Below, piece after piece: positions 6,368-13,450 of a stretch of 13,465 nucleotides of DNA. The stretch comes from JAFHCF01 sp048497495. Lineage in GTDB: Bacteria; Pseudomonadota; Alphaproteobacteria; Rhizobiales; Ancalomicrobiaceae. The stretch is from the NCBI GenBank assembly GCA_048497495.1, contig JAFHCF010000190.1, forward strand, positions 1 through 13,465, given 5' to 3'. Position numbers and translations under genes: made by a program. Position 1 is the first letter of the stretch. The number at the start of each line of letters is the position of its first letter. The notes under the pieces were generated by a model that was given only the letters and a program-made list of their open reading frames with translations, did not search any database and was not told the DNA's origin.

Positions 6368-6397
6368 GCGACGATTTCGACCAGGAGGCCGGGCGAG

Positions 6398-6940
6398 ATG
6401 AATCACGAGACCACTTCCGACGCCGAAGCCGTCGGTGGCGAGACCATCGATTTCGCCGCGCGCTTCACCGGTTCGGAGACGTTCCGCACGCTCTTCCGGG
6501 AAGGCATGCAACTGGTCGAGGAGACCGCCTCCTATCTCGACGGGCCGGGACGCGAGGAATCGCGGGGCCTGAGCCGCGCCGCCTCGCTGATCTACGCCAC
6601 CGAATCGATGCGGCTGACCACGCGCCTGATGCAGCTCGCCTCCTGGCTCTTGCTGCAACGGGCGGTCAACGAAGGCGAGATGACCCAGGCGCAGGCCGGT
6701 CTCGAGAAATCCAAGGTGCGGATCGAGAGCCCGAGTTCGGGTCGCGGCGGTCCCGGTTGGGACGAGGTGCCGGAGGCCCTGCGCTCGCTGGTCGATCGCT
6801 CGCAGCGGCTTCAGGAACGCATCCGCCGGCTCGACGAGGCCATCTACACCGAGGAAGGCGCGGCGGCGGCGGCGGTCTCGCCGAATCCGGTCGGCGAACA
6901 GATCGGCCTGCTCAGCCGGGCCTTCGGCACCGACGACTGA
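6398..6940 (+). CDS. rcdA: RcdA homologue (DUF1465), regulator of CtrA degradation
   Basis: This is a 180-residue soluble protein of the DUF1465/RcdA family. In Caulobacter crescentus RcdA is an adaptor that, with CpdR and PopA, delivers the cell-cycle regulator CtrA and other substrates to ClpXP. The family core is clear: FTGSETFRTLFREGMQLVEE (23-42), YLDGPGR (46-52), ATESMRLTTRLMQLASWLLLQRAVNEGEM (67-95), consistent with the three-helix RcdA fold. A variable loop (104-122) is followed by a helix VPEALRSLVDRSQRLQERIRRLDE (124-147) and an Ala-rich, probably flexible tail. The ATG at 6398 follows a consensus AGGAGG with a nine-base gap. The gene is monocistronic, between the sRNA terminator and its own terminator at 6978. 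Whether it acts on CtrA here depends on CpdR/PopA homologues elsewhere. Confidence 0.9.
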   Translation: MNHETTSDAEAVGGETIDFAARFTGSETFRTLFREGMQLVEETASYLDGPGREESRGLSRAASLIYATESMRLTTRLMQLASWLLLQRAVNEGEMTQAQAGLEKSKVRIESPSSGRGGPGWDEVPEALRSLVDRSQRLQERIRRLDEAIYTEEGAAAAAVSPNPVGEQIGLLSRAFGTDD

Positions 6941-6977
6941 GCCTCGCGCTCTCGCCGTTCTGCTCGGTCTCCACGTG

Positions 6978-7010
6978 ACGCCGCCCCACCCGGGCGGCGT
7001 TCTTCGTTTC
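6978..7010 (+). terminator. Intrinsic terminator of rcdA
   Basis: ACGCCGCCC (6978-6986), a 5-base loop, and GGGCGGCGT (6992-7000) form a perfect 9-bp stem followed by the T-rich TCTTCGTTTC (7001-7010). It starts 37 bases after the rcdA stop and ends just before the convergent permease stop. Confidence 0.8.
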
Positions 7011-7013
7011 GTC

Positions 7014-7910
7014 TCAGGCGCTTCGCCGTGACAGGCGGCGCAACGCGCGGCCGTCGATCGCCGCCAGTCCGAGGCCGATCAACGCGACGCCGGCGAGGTG
7101 TTGGGGCGCCAGGCGTTCGCCGAGGAAGACGAAGCCGAGGAATATCGCGGACGGCGGGATGAGGAAGGTGACCAGCATGGTGTTGGTCGGCCCGACCGTG
7201 GTGGTGAGGCGGAAGAACAGGATGTAGGCGACCGCCGTCGACAACACGGCGAGGGCGAGGACCGCGGCGACGGCGAGGCCGCCGGGGGCCGCGTGCTGCC
7301 AAGGGGGATCGATCAGCAGCACCACGGGCGTGAGGATCAGGGTCGAGCAGGTCAACTGGCCGGCGGCGGTGGCGATCGGCGGGCGGCCCCGGAACCGGCG
7401 GCTCCACAGGGCGGAGAAACCATAGGAGACGGCGGCGCCGAGGCAGGCGAGTTCGGCGAAGAGATGATCGCCGAGACCGACGAGGGCATCGACGCCGACC
7501 AACACCGCGACGCCGAGGAAGGCGGCGGCGATGCCGAAGGCCGTCACCGGCGTGGCCTTGTCGTCGGTGGTGAGGACATGGGCGATGAGGACGCCGAAGA
7601 TCGGCGTCGTGGCGTTGAGGATCGAGGCGAGGCCGGCGCCGATGGTTCGCTGGCCCCAGACGATCAGCACGAAGGGGATGATGTTGTTGAGGATGCCCAT
7701 CACCAGGTAGTCGCGCCAGGCGAGGCGGTCCCGGGGCATCGCGACGCCGGTCGCGCGGGCGGCGACGAGGAGCAGGATCGCGGCGAGACCGACGCGGGCG
7801 AGCACCACCGACAGCGTCGGGATCTCGGCGACGGCGACCCGGATGAAGAGGAACGAGCCTCCCCACAGGATGGAGAGGACGAGGAGCATTCCCCAGGCGG
7901 CGGCGGGCAT
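7014..7910 (-). CDS. EamA/DMT-family transporter (first of two)
   Basis: This 298-residue inner-membrane protein of the drug/metabolite transporter superfamily has two EamA repeats of about five helices each, roughly residues 4-137 and 150-288. Diagnostic segments are ILWGGSFLFIRVA (14-26) at the start of repeat one, ILNATTPIFGVLIAH (97-111) closing it, and the C-terminal FLIPPSAIFLGFVFLGERL (249-267), where the FLGE sequence is typical. The start is the ATG at 7910, with GGAAAG six bases upstream. It lies 91 bases downstream of a second EamA gene on the same strand and may share its transcript. EamA proteins export or import amino acids, nucleotides or other small metabolites; the substrate cannot be read from sequence. 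Identity with its neighbour is low by eye, so a recent tandem duplication is unlikely. Confidence 0.92.
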   Translation of the reverse strand: MPAAAWGMLLVLSILWGGSFLFIRVAVAEIPTLSVVLARVGLAAILLLVAARATGVAMPRDRLAWRDYLVMGILNNIIPFVLIVWGQRTIGAGLASILNATTPIFGVLIAHVLTTDDKATPVTAFGIAAAFLGVAVLVGVDALVGLGDHLFAELACLGAAVSYGFSALWSRRFRGRPPIATAAGQLTCSTLILTPVVLLIDPPWQHAAPGGLAVAAVLALAVLSTAVAYILFFRLTTTVGPTNTMLVTFLIPPSAIFLGFVFLGERLAPQHLAGVALIGLGLAAIDGRALRRLSRRSA

Positions 7911-8001
7911 CGTGGCTTTCCGATCGTTGTTCGAGTGTTCGCCGGCGACGATGGCGCGGCGGCGCGGCGGCCGCCACCCGAATTCGGACGGAACGTCGGC
8001 C

Positions 8002-8907
8002 TCAACGCTTCTGGGCGAGAACGATGCCGGCCATCACCAGGGCGAGACCGACCCCCTGATACCAGCCGAAGGCTTCGCCGAGAAAGGCGACCGCCATGGC
8101 GGCGCCGAAGATCGGATTGAGATTGATGAAGATGCCGGCGCGGCCCGGCCCGATCAGCTCGACGCCGCGGATGTAGAAGATCTGGGCGAGGAAGGAGGGG
8201 AAGATCGCCACGAAGGCGGTGATCAGCCAGCCCTTCGCCGTCGGCGCCATGAAGGGTTCGGTCGCCATCTCGTAGCCGACCAGCGGCAGCGAGGTGAGGA
8301 AGGCGGCGCCGACCATGGCGGTGAAGAAGGAGAGGGCGGAGACCGGCGGGCGCTTCTCGAGCCCGACGGTGTAGGCGGAATAGGCGATGGTGGCGAAGAG
8401 CATGAAGAGATCGCCGAGATTGATCGCCAGCGATCGCGCCACCTCGAGATCACCGCGCAGGGCGACCACGACCACCCCGGCGAGCGCCAGCGTCATGCCG
8501 ATCGCCTGGGCCGGGCCGATCGGCCGTCCACGCGCCACATAGGCGAAGGAGAAGACGAAGAGCGGCGTCGAGCCCTGGATGATCGACATGTTGGCGCCGG
8601 TGGTGTGGTGGGCGGCGACGTAGAAGAAGGCGGTGAAGACGGTGAAGCCGGTCAATCCGAGCATCAGCAGATAGACCGGGCGCGCCCGCATCCGCGGCCA
8701 TTCGGCGACGAAGCCCTTGCGCGCCACCACCATCAGGACGGCGAAGACGATGCCCCAGCGCAGGACGGCGAGTTGCATCGGCTGGATCTCGCCCACCGCC
8801 AGGCGGCCGGCGACGATGTTGGCCGCCCACTGCAGGCTCGCGAGGGTCAGCAACAGATAGGGACGATCGAAGAATCGTCCGGTCGATCGACGAGGGCTGT
8901 CTGGCAT
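8002..8907 (-). CDS. EamA/DMT-family transporter (second)
   Basis: This 301-residue protein of the EamA/DMT superfamily has about ten helices in two repeats (about 16-150 and 162-299). Key segments are LASLQWAANIVAGRLAVGEI (22-41), FYVAAHHTTGANMSIIQGSTP (95-115) with the conserved end of repeat one, and INLNPIFGAAMAVAFLGE (261-278) in repeat two. The ATG at 8907 has GGGA eight bases upstream and gives the usual family length; the frame stays open further upstream into the diguanylate cyclase gene but that extension is Arg/Ser-rich. It sits between the diguanylate cyclase (91 bases upstream) and the other EamA permease on the same strand. A transport direction toward efflux is usual for the family; the substrate is unknown. 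Confidence 0.92.
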   Translation of the reverse strand: MPDSPRRSTGRFFDRPYLLLTLASLQWAANIVAGRLAVGEIQPMQLAVLRWGIVFAVLMVVARKGFVAEWPRMRARPVYLLMLGLTGFTVFTAFFYVAAHHTTGANMSIIQGSTPLFVFSFAYVARGRPIGPAQAIGMTLALAGVVVVALRGDLEVARSLAINLGDLFMLFATIAYSAYTVGLEKRPPVSALSFFTAMVGAAFLTSLPLVGYEMATEPFMAPTAKGWLITAFVAIFPSFLAQIFYIRGVELIGPGRAGIFINLNPIFGAAMAVAFLGEAFGWYQGVGLALVMAGIVLAQKR

Positions 8908-8998
8908 GATCCGGTCCCGCTGGCGGCGGGAGAGAACCCGAGGCGTTCGCGAATGTAAAGGCGCGTCGTCGAGGGGGAGCCTTGCGGCGCGGCGCGCG

Positions 8999-9937
8999 TC
9001 AGCAGGCGAGGTAGATGGTCTGGACCGCGATCGGTTCCTCGGGACGGCTGTCGCGGGCAGAGGAGCTCTGCGCGGCGATGACACGGTTGCGGCCGCCGGT
9101 CTTGGCGGCATAGAGCGCGATGTCGGCGTTCTTCAAGAGGAGATCGATCGACTGGCCGACGACGTGTTCGGCGACCCCGAGCGAGGCGGTGACCGAGAGC
9201 GCCACGCCGGCGCCTTCCATCGTCGTCGCCTGGAGATCGGCCCTCAGGCGTTCGGCCTCGTGATAGGCGTCGAGCAGATCCCAGCCCTCGAAGAGGACGG
9301 CGAATTCCTCGCCGCCGATGCGGCCGGGATGACCGCCGTGGCGGCGGATCACTTCGGCGACGGCCTTCAGCACGATGTCGCCGACGTCGTGGCCCCAGGT
9401 GTCGTTGACCTGCTTGAAGTGGTCGATGTCGAACATCACCAGCGACAGAGGGGTCGATCCGTCGTTGCGCAGGCAGGCATCGCCGGCGATTTCGAAGAAG
9501 GCGCGGCGATTGGGCAGCCCCGTCAAGGAGTCGATGTTGGCGAGGCGGACCAGTTCGCGCTGGGCGCTGGTCATGCGCTCGGCGGCGCGCAGGCGGGCGA
9601 AGAGCTCGGTGGCGATCGGTGGCTTGCAGATGAAGTCGTCGGCGCCCGAATCGAGCGCCTCGATCAGCCGTTCGCGGTCGTGGCTCGACGACATGGCGAC
9701 GACGTAGATCGGATGCCGCGAATTGGCGATGAGGCGGGCTTCCCAGCACAGTTCCAGCCCGGAGACGCCCGGCAACTCGAAGCTGGTCAGCAACACCTCG
9801 ACGGTGTCGTCGTCGCGCAGACATTCGAGCGCGGTGGCGCCGTCGCTGAAGGGCAACACCTCATGCCCACCGTCGGTGAGCATCTTCGCCATCAGTTTCA
9901 ATCCGATCCGGCTGGGATCCGCCAATACGATGCGCAT
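8999..9937 (-). CDS. Diguanylate cyclase with degenerate receiver domain (REC-GGDEF)
   Basis: This 312-residue cytoplasmic protein joins an N-terminal response-regulator receiver fold (1-122) to a GGDEF domain (about 130-290) that makes cyclic di-GMP from two GTP. The cyclase is intact: MFDIDHFKQVNDTWGHDVGD (168-187) supplies the metal-binding Asp170 and substrate residues, and the signature is GGEEF (208-212). The receiver keeps Asp7, Ser83 and Lys105, but the phospho-acceptor site, normally Asp four residues before the Pro of loop 3, is Ser52 (TSFELPG), and the second acidic residue of the first loop is Pro8. It therefore probably cannot be phosphorylated in the ordinary way. The inhibitory I-site RxxD reads RHGG (199-202), so product inhibition is probably lost. 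The ATG at 9937 has AAGGGG just upstream. It may be cotranscribed with the two EamA genes. Confidence 0.92.
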   Translation of the reverse strand: MRIVLADPSRIGLKLMAKMLTDGGHEVLPFSDGATALECLRDDDTVEVLLTSFELPGVSGLELCWEARLIANSRHPIYVVAMSSSHDRERLIEALDSGADDFICKPPIATELFARLRAAERMTSAQRELVRLANIDSLTGLPNRRAFFEIAGDACLRNDGSTPLSLVMFDIDHFKQVNDTWGHDVGDIVLKAVAEVIRRHGGHPGRIGGEEFAVLFEGWDLLDAYHEAERLRADLQATTMEGAGVALSVTASLGVAEHVVGQSIDLLLKNADIALYAAKTGGRNRVIAAQSSSARDSRPEEPIAVQTIYLAC

Positions 9938-9971
9938 CTGGCCCCTTCTCGTCGCGACACGGGCGGCGTCG

Positions 9972-9990
9972 CTCCGGTGGACTCCGGTGG
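9972..9990. repeat. Tandem direct repeat in the cyclase 5' region
   Basis: CTCCGGTGG occurs at 9972-9980 and 9982-9990, a period of 10 bp or about one helical turn. It lies 35-53 bases upstream of the diguanylate cyclase start codon. GACTC, a GANTC (CcrM) methylation site, occurs at 9980-9984 and again at 9991-9995. Confidence 0.5.
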
Positions 9991-10197
9991 GACTCTTCGG
10001 GACCCGCTCGAGTTGCGTCCGCCACCATGGTATGACGGAGGGTGTTACAGATCGGTTTATGGAGGCCACAGACCTTCCGATGGAGACGGACAGGTTTCGA
10101 AGCAGGGTTCGGCGCGGAGAATGGCTTCACGATCGAGGGGGAATTCGACTTCGGTCTCGAGCGTTCGGGCGGGGTCGCGCCGTCGGGGGAATGAAGC

Positions 10198-10203
10198 TAT
10201 AGT
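10198..10203 (+). promoter_or_regulatory. Candidate -10 element of the purA promoter
   Basis: TATAGT matches the -10 consensus at five of six positions and would place the transcription start near 10210, giving a purA leader of about 175 nt. No good -35 is seen 16-18 bases upstream, so the call is tentative. Confidence 0.35.
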
Positions 10204-10266
10204 CCCGCCGCCGAGCGAGACGGGGCAGGATGGCCCATGTCCGCGGGGCAGGTCTGGGACGAGTAT

Positions 10267-10369
10267 CGCGACGCGTCGCGGGCCGGGCTCGCCGGGTGGA
10301 CAACACCGGGGCGAGCGACGGCGTGGCGGGTGGCGATGCCACCGATGCAACATCCGGGCGTCCCCCGGA
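10267..10369 (+). promoter_or_regulatory. Hairpin-rich purA leader
   Basis: After a 14-bp perfect palindrome CGCGACGCGTCGCG (10267-10280) come three successive stem-loops. The first is GCTCGCC (10287-10293) with GGCGAGC (10310-10316), continued by GGTG/CACC around GACAA. The second is GGTGGC-GAT-GCCACC (10329-10343). The third is TCCGGG-CGTCC-CCCGGA (10353-10369), ending two bases before the Shine-Dalgarno AGGA (10372). No known riboswitch is recognised. Confidence 0.5.
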
Positions 10370-10384
10370 GCAGGAAAGGGCGAG

Positions 10385-11677
10385 ATGGCCAACGTCGTAG
10401 TCGTCGGGTCGCAGTGGGGCGACGAGGGTAAGGGGAAGATCGTCGATTGGCTCAGCGAGCGCGCCGACGTGGTGGTTCGCTTCCAGGGCGGTCACAATGC
10501 CGGGCATACGCTGGTCATCGACGACGTGTCCTACAAGCTGTCGCTACTGCCGTCCGGCGTGGTGCGCCCGGGCAAGCTCGGGGTGATCGGCAACGGCGTG
10601 GTGCTCGATCCCCATGCCCTGGTCGCCGAGATCGGACGTCTGGCGGCGCAGGGGGTGGCGGTGAGCCCGGAGACCCTGCGCATCGCCGAGAACTGCACGC
10701 TGATCCTGTCGGTCCATCGCGAACTCGATCAGGCGCGCGAAGCGTCGAATTCCGGCACCAAGATCGGCACCACCGGGCGCGGCATCGGCCCGGCCTACGA
10801 GGACAAGGTCGGGCGTCGCGCCATCCGTCTCACCGATCTCGCCGACCCGGCGACGCTGCCGATGAAGATCGAGCGGCTGCTCGCCCATCACAACGCGCTC
10901 AGGCGCGGCCTCGGCCAGACGGAAGTGGCGGTCCAGACCCTCCTCGACGAACTCGGCGCCGTCTCGGCTCAGGTACTGCCGTTCATGGACGTGACCTGGC
11001 GGCTGCTCGAACAGCGCCGCCGCGCCGGCGACCGCATCCTGTTCGAGGGCGCGCAAGGGGCGCTGCTCGACATCGATCACGGCACCTATCCCTTCGTCAC
11101 CTCGTCCAACACGGTGTCGGGACAGGCGGCGACCGGCTCGGGTCTCGGACCCGGCGCCATCGGCTACGTGCTCGGCATCACCAAGGCCTACACCACGCGC
11201 GTCGGCGAGGGGCCGTTTCCGACCGAACTGAAGGACGAGACCGGCGAGAAGCTCGGCGTGCGCGGTCACGAATTCGGCACGGTCACCGGGCGCAAGCGGC
11301 GCTGCGGCTGGTTCGACGCGGTGCTGGTGCGCCAGTGCGTCCAAGTCGGCGGCATCGACGGCATCGCGTTGACCAAGCTCGACGTCCTCGACGGCTTCGA
11401 GGAGATCCGGATCTGCGTGCGTTATCGTCTCGACGGCCGGGAGATCGACCATTTTCCCGCCTCGCAGTCCGAGCAGGCGCGGGTCGAGCCGATCTGGGAG
11501 ACGATCGAGGGCTGGCAGGGGTCGACGCGCGGCGCCCGCAGTTGGGTCGACCTGCCGGCGCAGGCGGTCAAGTACGTGCGCCGGGTCGAGGAACTGATCG
11601 GCGCGCCGGTGGCGATGTTGTCGACCAGCCCCGAGCGCGAGGATACGATCCTCGTCCAGGATCCGTTCCAGGATTGA
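10385..11677 (+). CDS. purA: Adenylosuccinate synthetase
   Basis: PurA (430 residues, the usual length) joins IMP and aspartate using GTP to form adenylosuccinate, the first committed step from IMP to AMP, in the cytoplasm. The N-terminal signature VGSQWGDEGKGKIVDWL (7-23) contains the catalytic Asp13 and the phosphate-binding GDEGKGK loop. GGHNAGHT follows (35-42) with His41, the second catalytic residue. TTGRGIGPAYEDK binds IMP; LFEGAQGALLDIDHGTYPFV, VTGRKRRCGWFDAV, and the guanine-binding TKLDVLDG are all present. The ATG at 10385 follows AGGA and AAGGG runs in the 15 bases upstream. The gene has its own long leader and sits upstream of the membrane protein at 11897, about 219 bp away. No frameshift or missing active-site residue is seen. 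Confidence 0.98.
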   Translation: MANVVVVGSQWGDEGKGKIVDWLSERADVVVRFQGGHNAGHTLVIDDVSYKLSLLPSGVVRPGKLGVIGNGVVLDPHALVAEIGRLAAQGVAVSPETLRIAENCTLILSVHRELDQAREASNSGTKIGTTGRGIGPAYEDKVGRRAIRLTDLADPATLPMKIERLLAHHNALRRGLGQTEVAVQTLLDELGAVSAQVLPFMDVTWRLLEQRRRAGDRILFEGAQGALLDIDHGTYPFVTSSNTVSGQAATGSGLGPGAIGYVLGITKAYTTRVGEGPFPTELKDETGEKLGVRGHEFGTVTGRKRRCGWFDAVLVRQCVQVGGIDGIALTKLDVLDGFEEIRICVRYRLDGREIDHFPASQSEQARVEPIWETIEGWQGSTRGARSWVDLPAQAVKYVRRVEELIGAPVAMLSTSPEREDTILVQDPFQD

Positions 11678-11718
11678 GGACGGGAGGCCGGGCGAGCGGG
11701 CCCGGCGGCAACCGATTC

Positions 11719-11752
11719 CGCGCCGAAGACGGGAGGTATCGCTTTCGGCGCG
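11719..11752 (+). repeat. Inverted repeat downstream of purA, possible terminator
   Basis: CGCGCCGAA (11719-11727) and TTCGGCGCG (11744-11752) form a perfect 9-bp stem with a 16-base loop. The following TTATGGTT is only mildly T-rich, so it may be a weak purA terminator. A shorter stem, GCCGGG/CCCGGC (11687-11692, 11701-11706), lies just after the stop. Confidence 0.45.
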
Positions 11753-11774
11753 TTATGGTTACGGTCGACGACGA

Positions 11775-11798
11775 CGGGCGGCGCCGCGGCGCCTCCCG
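11775..11798. repeat. Near-perfect 24-bp palindrome
   Basis: The core GGCGCCGCGGCGCC (11780-11793) is a perfect 14-bp palindrome. Flanking CGGG (11775-11778) and CCCG (11795-11798) extend it across one mismatched pair. It lies about 100 bases ahead of the next gene and could be a cruciform, an RNA hairpin or a dimeric protein site. Confidence 0.5.
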
Positions 11799-11896
11799 CC
11801 GGAATGGCAGGAGCGTGACGCGCGGGCGGGCGGGAACGTTCAGACGATCCGGACGGACGGGCGATGCCGTCGGCCGGATCTCCTCAGAGGCGAATA

Positions 11897-13450
11897 ATGG
11901 CTGACTATCATGCGATTCTGAAGCGGGCGATCTCGGCACTGCCGGCGCCGACGGGCGAGGCCCGGCGGGCGGTCTACGAGAAGGCGCGCACGGCGCTCGT
12001 CAATCAGCTGAAGTCCTTCGATCCGCCGCTGCCGCCCTCCGAGATCACGCAACAGCGCCTCCAACTCGAGGACGCCATCCGCAAGGTCGAATCCGAGGCA
12101 GCCAAAGGCCTGTTGCGCCAACCCAAGCCCGATTCGCCGGCCCCCGCCGCGCCGTCCCCGCCCGCCGCCGTGAAGGCGGAACCGGCGGCGCCTCCGCCTG
12201 CCGTCGTCGCGCCGGTCAAGCCGATCGCCCCGCCAGCGCCGCCGCTGCCGGGGTCGCCGGTCGAGACGCACGCGCCGGGCGCCGGTCCGACACCGCCGCG
12301 AAACGACATGGTCCCGGTCGCGGCGAAGCCGACGCCGCCGGGGGCTCTCAAGCGCGCCGCCGACGAGGCCGGCGCGCTCGGGGGCGCCACCGCCGAACTC
12401 GGACGCCAGGCGCGCGACGCCCTGGCGGACGGAGCGGAGGAACCCACCGCGCCGACCTTCGCCCGCGAGACGGCGCCGCCGCCCCGCAAGGTCGAGACCG
12501 AGAAACGTCGCAGGCGGCGCCGGGAGGCCCGCGAAGGCGATTTGCCGCCGTCGCGCCTGCCGGTCTTCGTCGGCGTCGGTGTCGCGATCCTGGTGATCGG
12601 CATCGGCATCGTGGCGCTGTGGAGCCAGCGGGAGGCGATCTCGGCCTTCTTCGGCGGCGCCAGGGCGCCGATGGTGGATCTGGCGCAGCGGCAGAACGCC
12701 GAGAAGCTGGCGCCGAAGTCGGGCGATCGCCTCGCCGCCGACGATCCGGGCGGGCGCACCGCCAATTCGGTCAAGCCGGTGCCGACCCAGACGATCACGC
12801 CGACGCCGCAACTCCAGTCGACGCCGCCGGCTCCGGCCGCCGTCGCGCCCGTCGCGCCCTCCGGCGGCGACGAGAAGCCGGTGCCGGCCCAGGCCGTGCC
12901 GCTGGTCGCCCAGAAGGCGATCCTCTACGAGGAGGCCAAGGCCGGCGGCGGTCAGGCGCAGATCTCGCCGGGCAAGGCGGTGTGGAGCGTGGTGCCGGAC
13001 CCGACCGATCCCAAGCCCGGGGCGATGATCCTCAAGGCGCGGGTCGAGATCCCGGATCGCAACTTCGTCGCGGTACTGCAGATGCATCCCAACGGCGACA
13101 CGTCGTTCCCGGCGAGCCATCTGATCGAGGTCAAGTTCACCGTTCCGGCGGACTTCGACGGCAAGGCGGTGACCAACGTGCCCGGCCTGATCATGAAGGG
13201 GACGGAGCAGGCCCGCGGCGACCCGCTCGTCGGCGCGGCGGCCAAGGTCTCCGACAACTTCTTCTGGATCGCGCTGGGCGCCGGGGAAAAGGATCGCGAG
13301 CGCAATCTCAAGATGCTCAAGGAACGCGGCTGGATCGACCTGCCGATCCTCTACGAGAGCGGTCGGCGGGCGATCCTGACGCTGGAGAAGGCGGGGGCCG
13401 GCGATCAGGCCGTCACCGACGCCCTCGCCGCCTGGGGCGAAGGCGGCTGA
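11897..13450 (+). CDS. Single-pass membrane protein of unknown function, conserved C-terminal domain
   Basis: This is a 517-residue protein whose function I do not know; I believe similar proteins starting MADYHxxL occur next to purA in other Alphaproteobacteria. Residues 1-72 form a compact helical domain (YHAILKRAISALPAPTGEAR, then RLQLEDAIRKVESEA). Residues 73-200 are a Pro/Ala-rich linker, ending in a strongly basic cluster KRRRRRRE (203-210) before the single helix 221-241. By the positive-inside rule, the N-terminus is cytoplasmic. A second Pro/Ala linker (about 290-335) leads to a conserved-looking, strand-rich periplasmic domain (about 336-500) with AVWSVVPDP (361-369), FVAVLQMHPNGDTSFPASHLI (390-410) and DNFFWIALG (453-461). 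The ATG at 11897 follows AGAGG with a six-base gap; an in-frame ATG at 11864 is less likely. Confidence 0.88.
   Translation: MADYHAILKRAISALPAPTGEARRAVYEKARTALVNQLKSFDPPLPPSEITQQRLQLEDAIRKVESEAAKGLLRQPKPDSPAPAAPSPPAAVKAEPAAPPPAVVAPVKPIAPPAPPLPGSPVETHAPGAGPTPPRNDMVPVAAKPTPPGALKRAADEAGALGGATAELGRQARDALADGAEEPTAPTFARETAPPPRKVETEKRRRRRREAREGDLPPSRLPVFVGVGVAILVIGIGIVALWSQREAISAFFGGARAPMVDLAQRQNAEKLAPKSGDRLAADDPGGRTANSVKPVPTQTITPTPQLQSTPPAPAAVAPVAPSGGDEKPVPAQAVPLVAQKAILYEEAKAGGGQAQISPGKAVWSVVPDPTDPKPGAMILKARVEIPDRNFVAVLQMHPNGDTSFPASHLIEVKFTVPADFDGKAVTNVPGLIMKGTEQARGDPLVGAAAKVSDNFFWIALGAGEKDRERNLKMLKERGWIDLPILYESGRRAILTLEKAGAGDQAVTDALAAWGEGG

Larger units (their letters stand above)
5667..6397. other. 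Long intergenic region between the 89-aa gene and rcdA
   Basis: About 730 bp without a convincing protein gene. Open frames on both strands here translate to Arg/Ser/Pro-rich peptides with no family resemblance. Base composition is visibly AT-richer than the flanking genes around 5720-5760, 5935-5975 and 6090-6110, as in promoter DNA. It contains the elements listed separately (minus-strand promoter, inverted repeats, plus-strand promoter, candidate sRNA and terminator, rcdA leader hairpins). The stretch 5975-6100 shows only a 9-bp direct repeat, CATTCGGGA, at 5996-6004 and 6011-6019. Confidence 0.6.
9938..10384. other. Divergent intergenic region between the cyclase gene and purA
   Basis: About 447 bp with no convincing gene: open frames translate to Arg-rich peptides without family resemblance. 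It must hold promoters in both directions. A plus-strand -10 and three purA leader hairpins are listed separately; no clear minus-strand promoter was found for the cyclase gene. Confidence 0.6.

Noticed and set aside
10057..10507. Minus-strand open frames across the purA leader and start
   Set aside because: Arg/Pro-rich shadows overlapping purA on the opposite strand, without ribosome-binding sites or recognisable domains.
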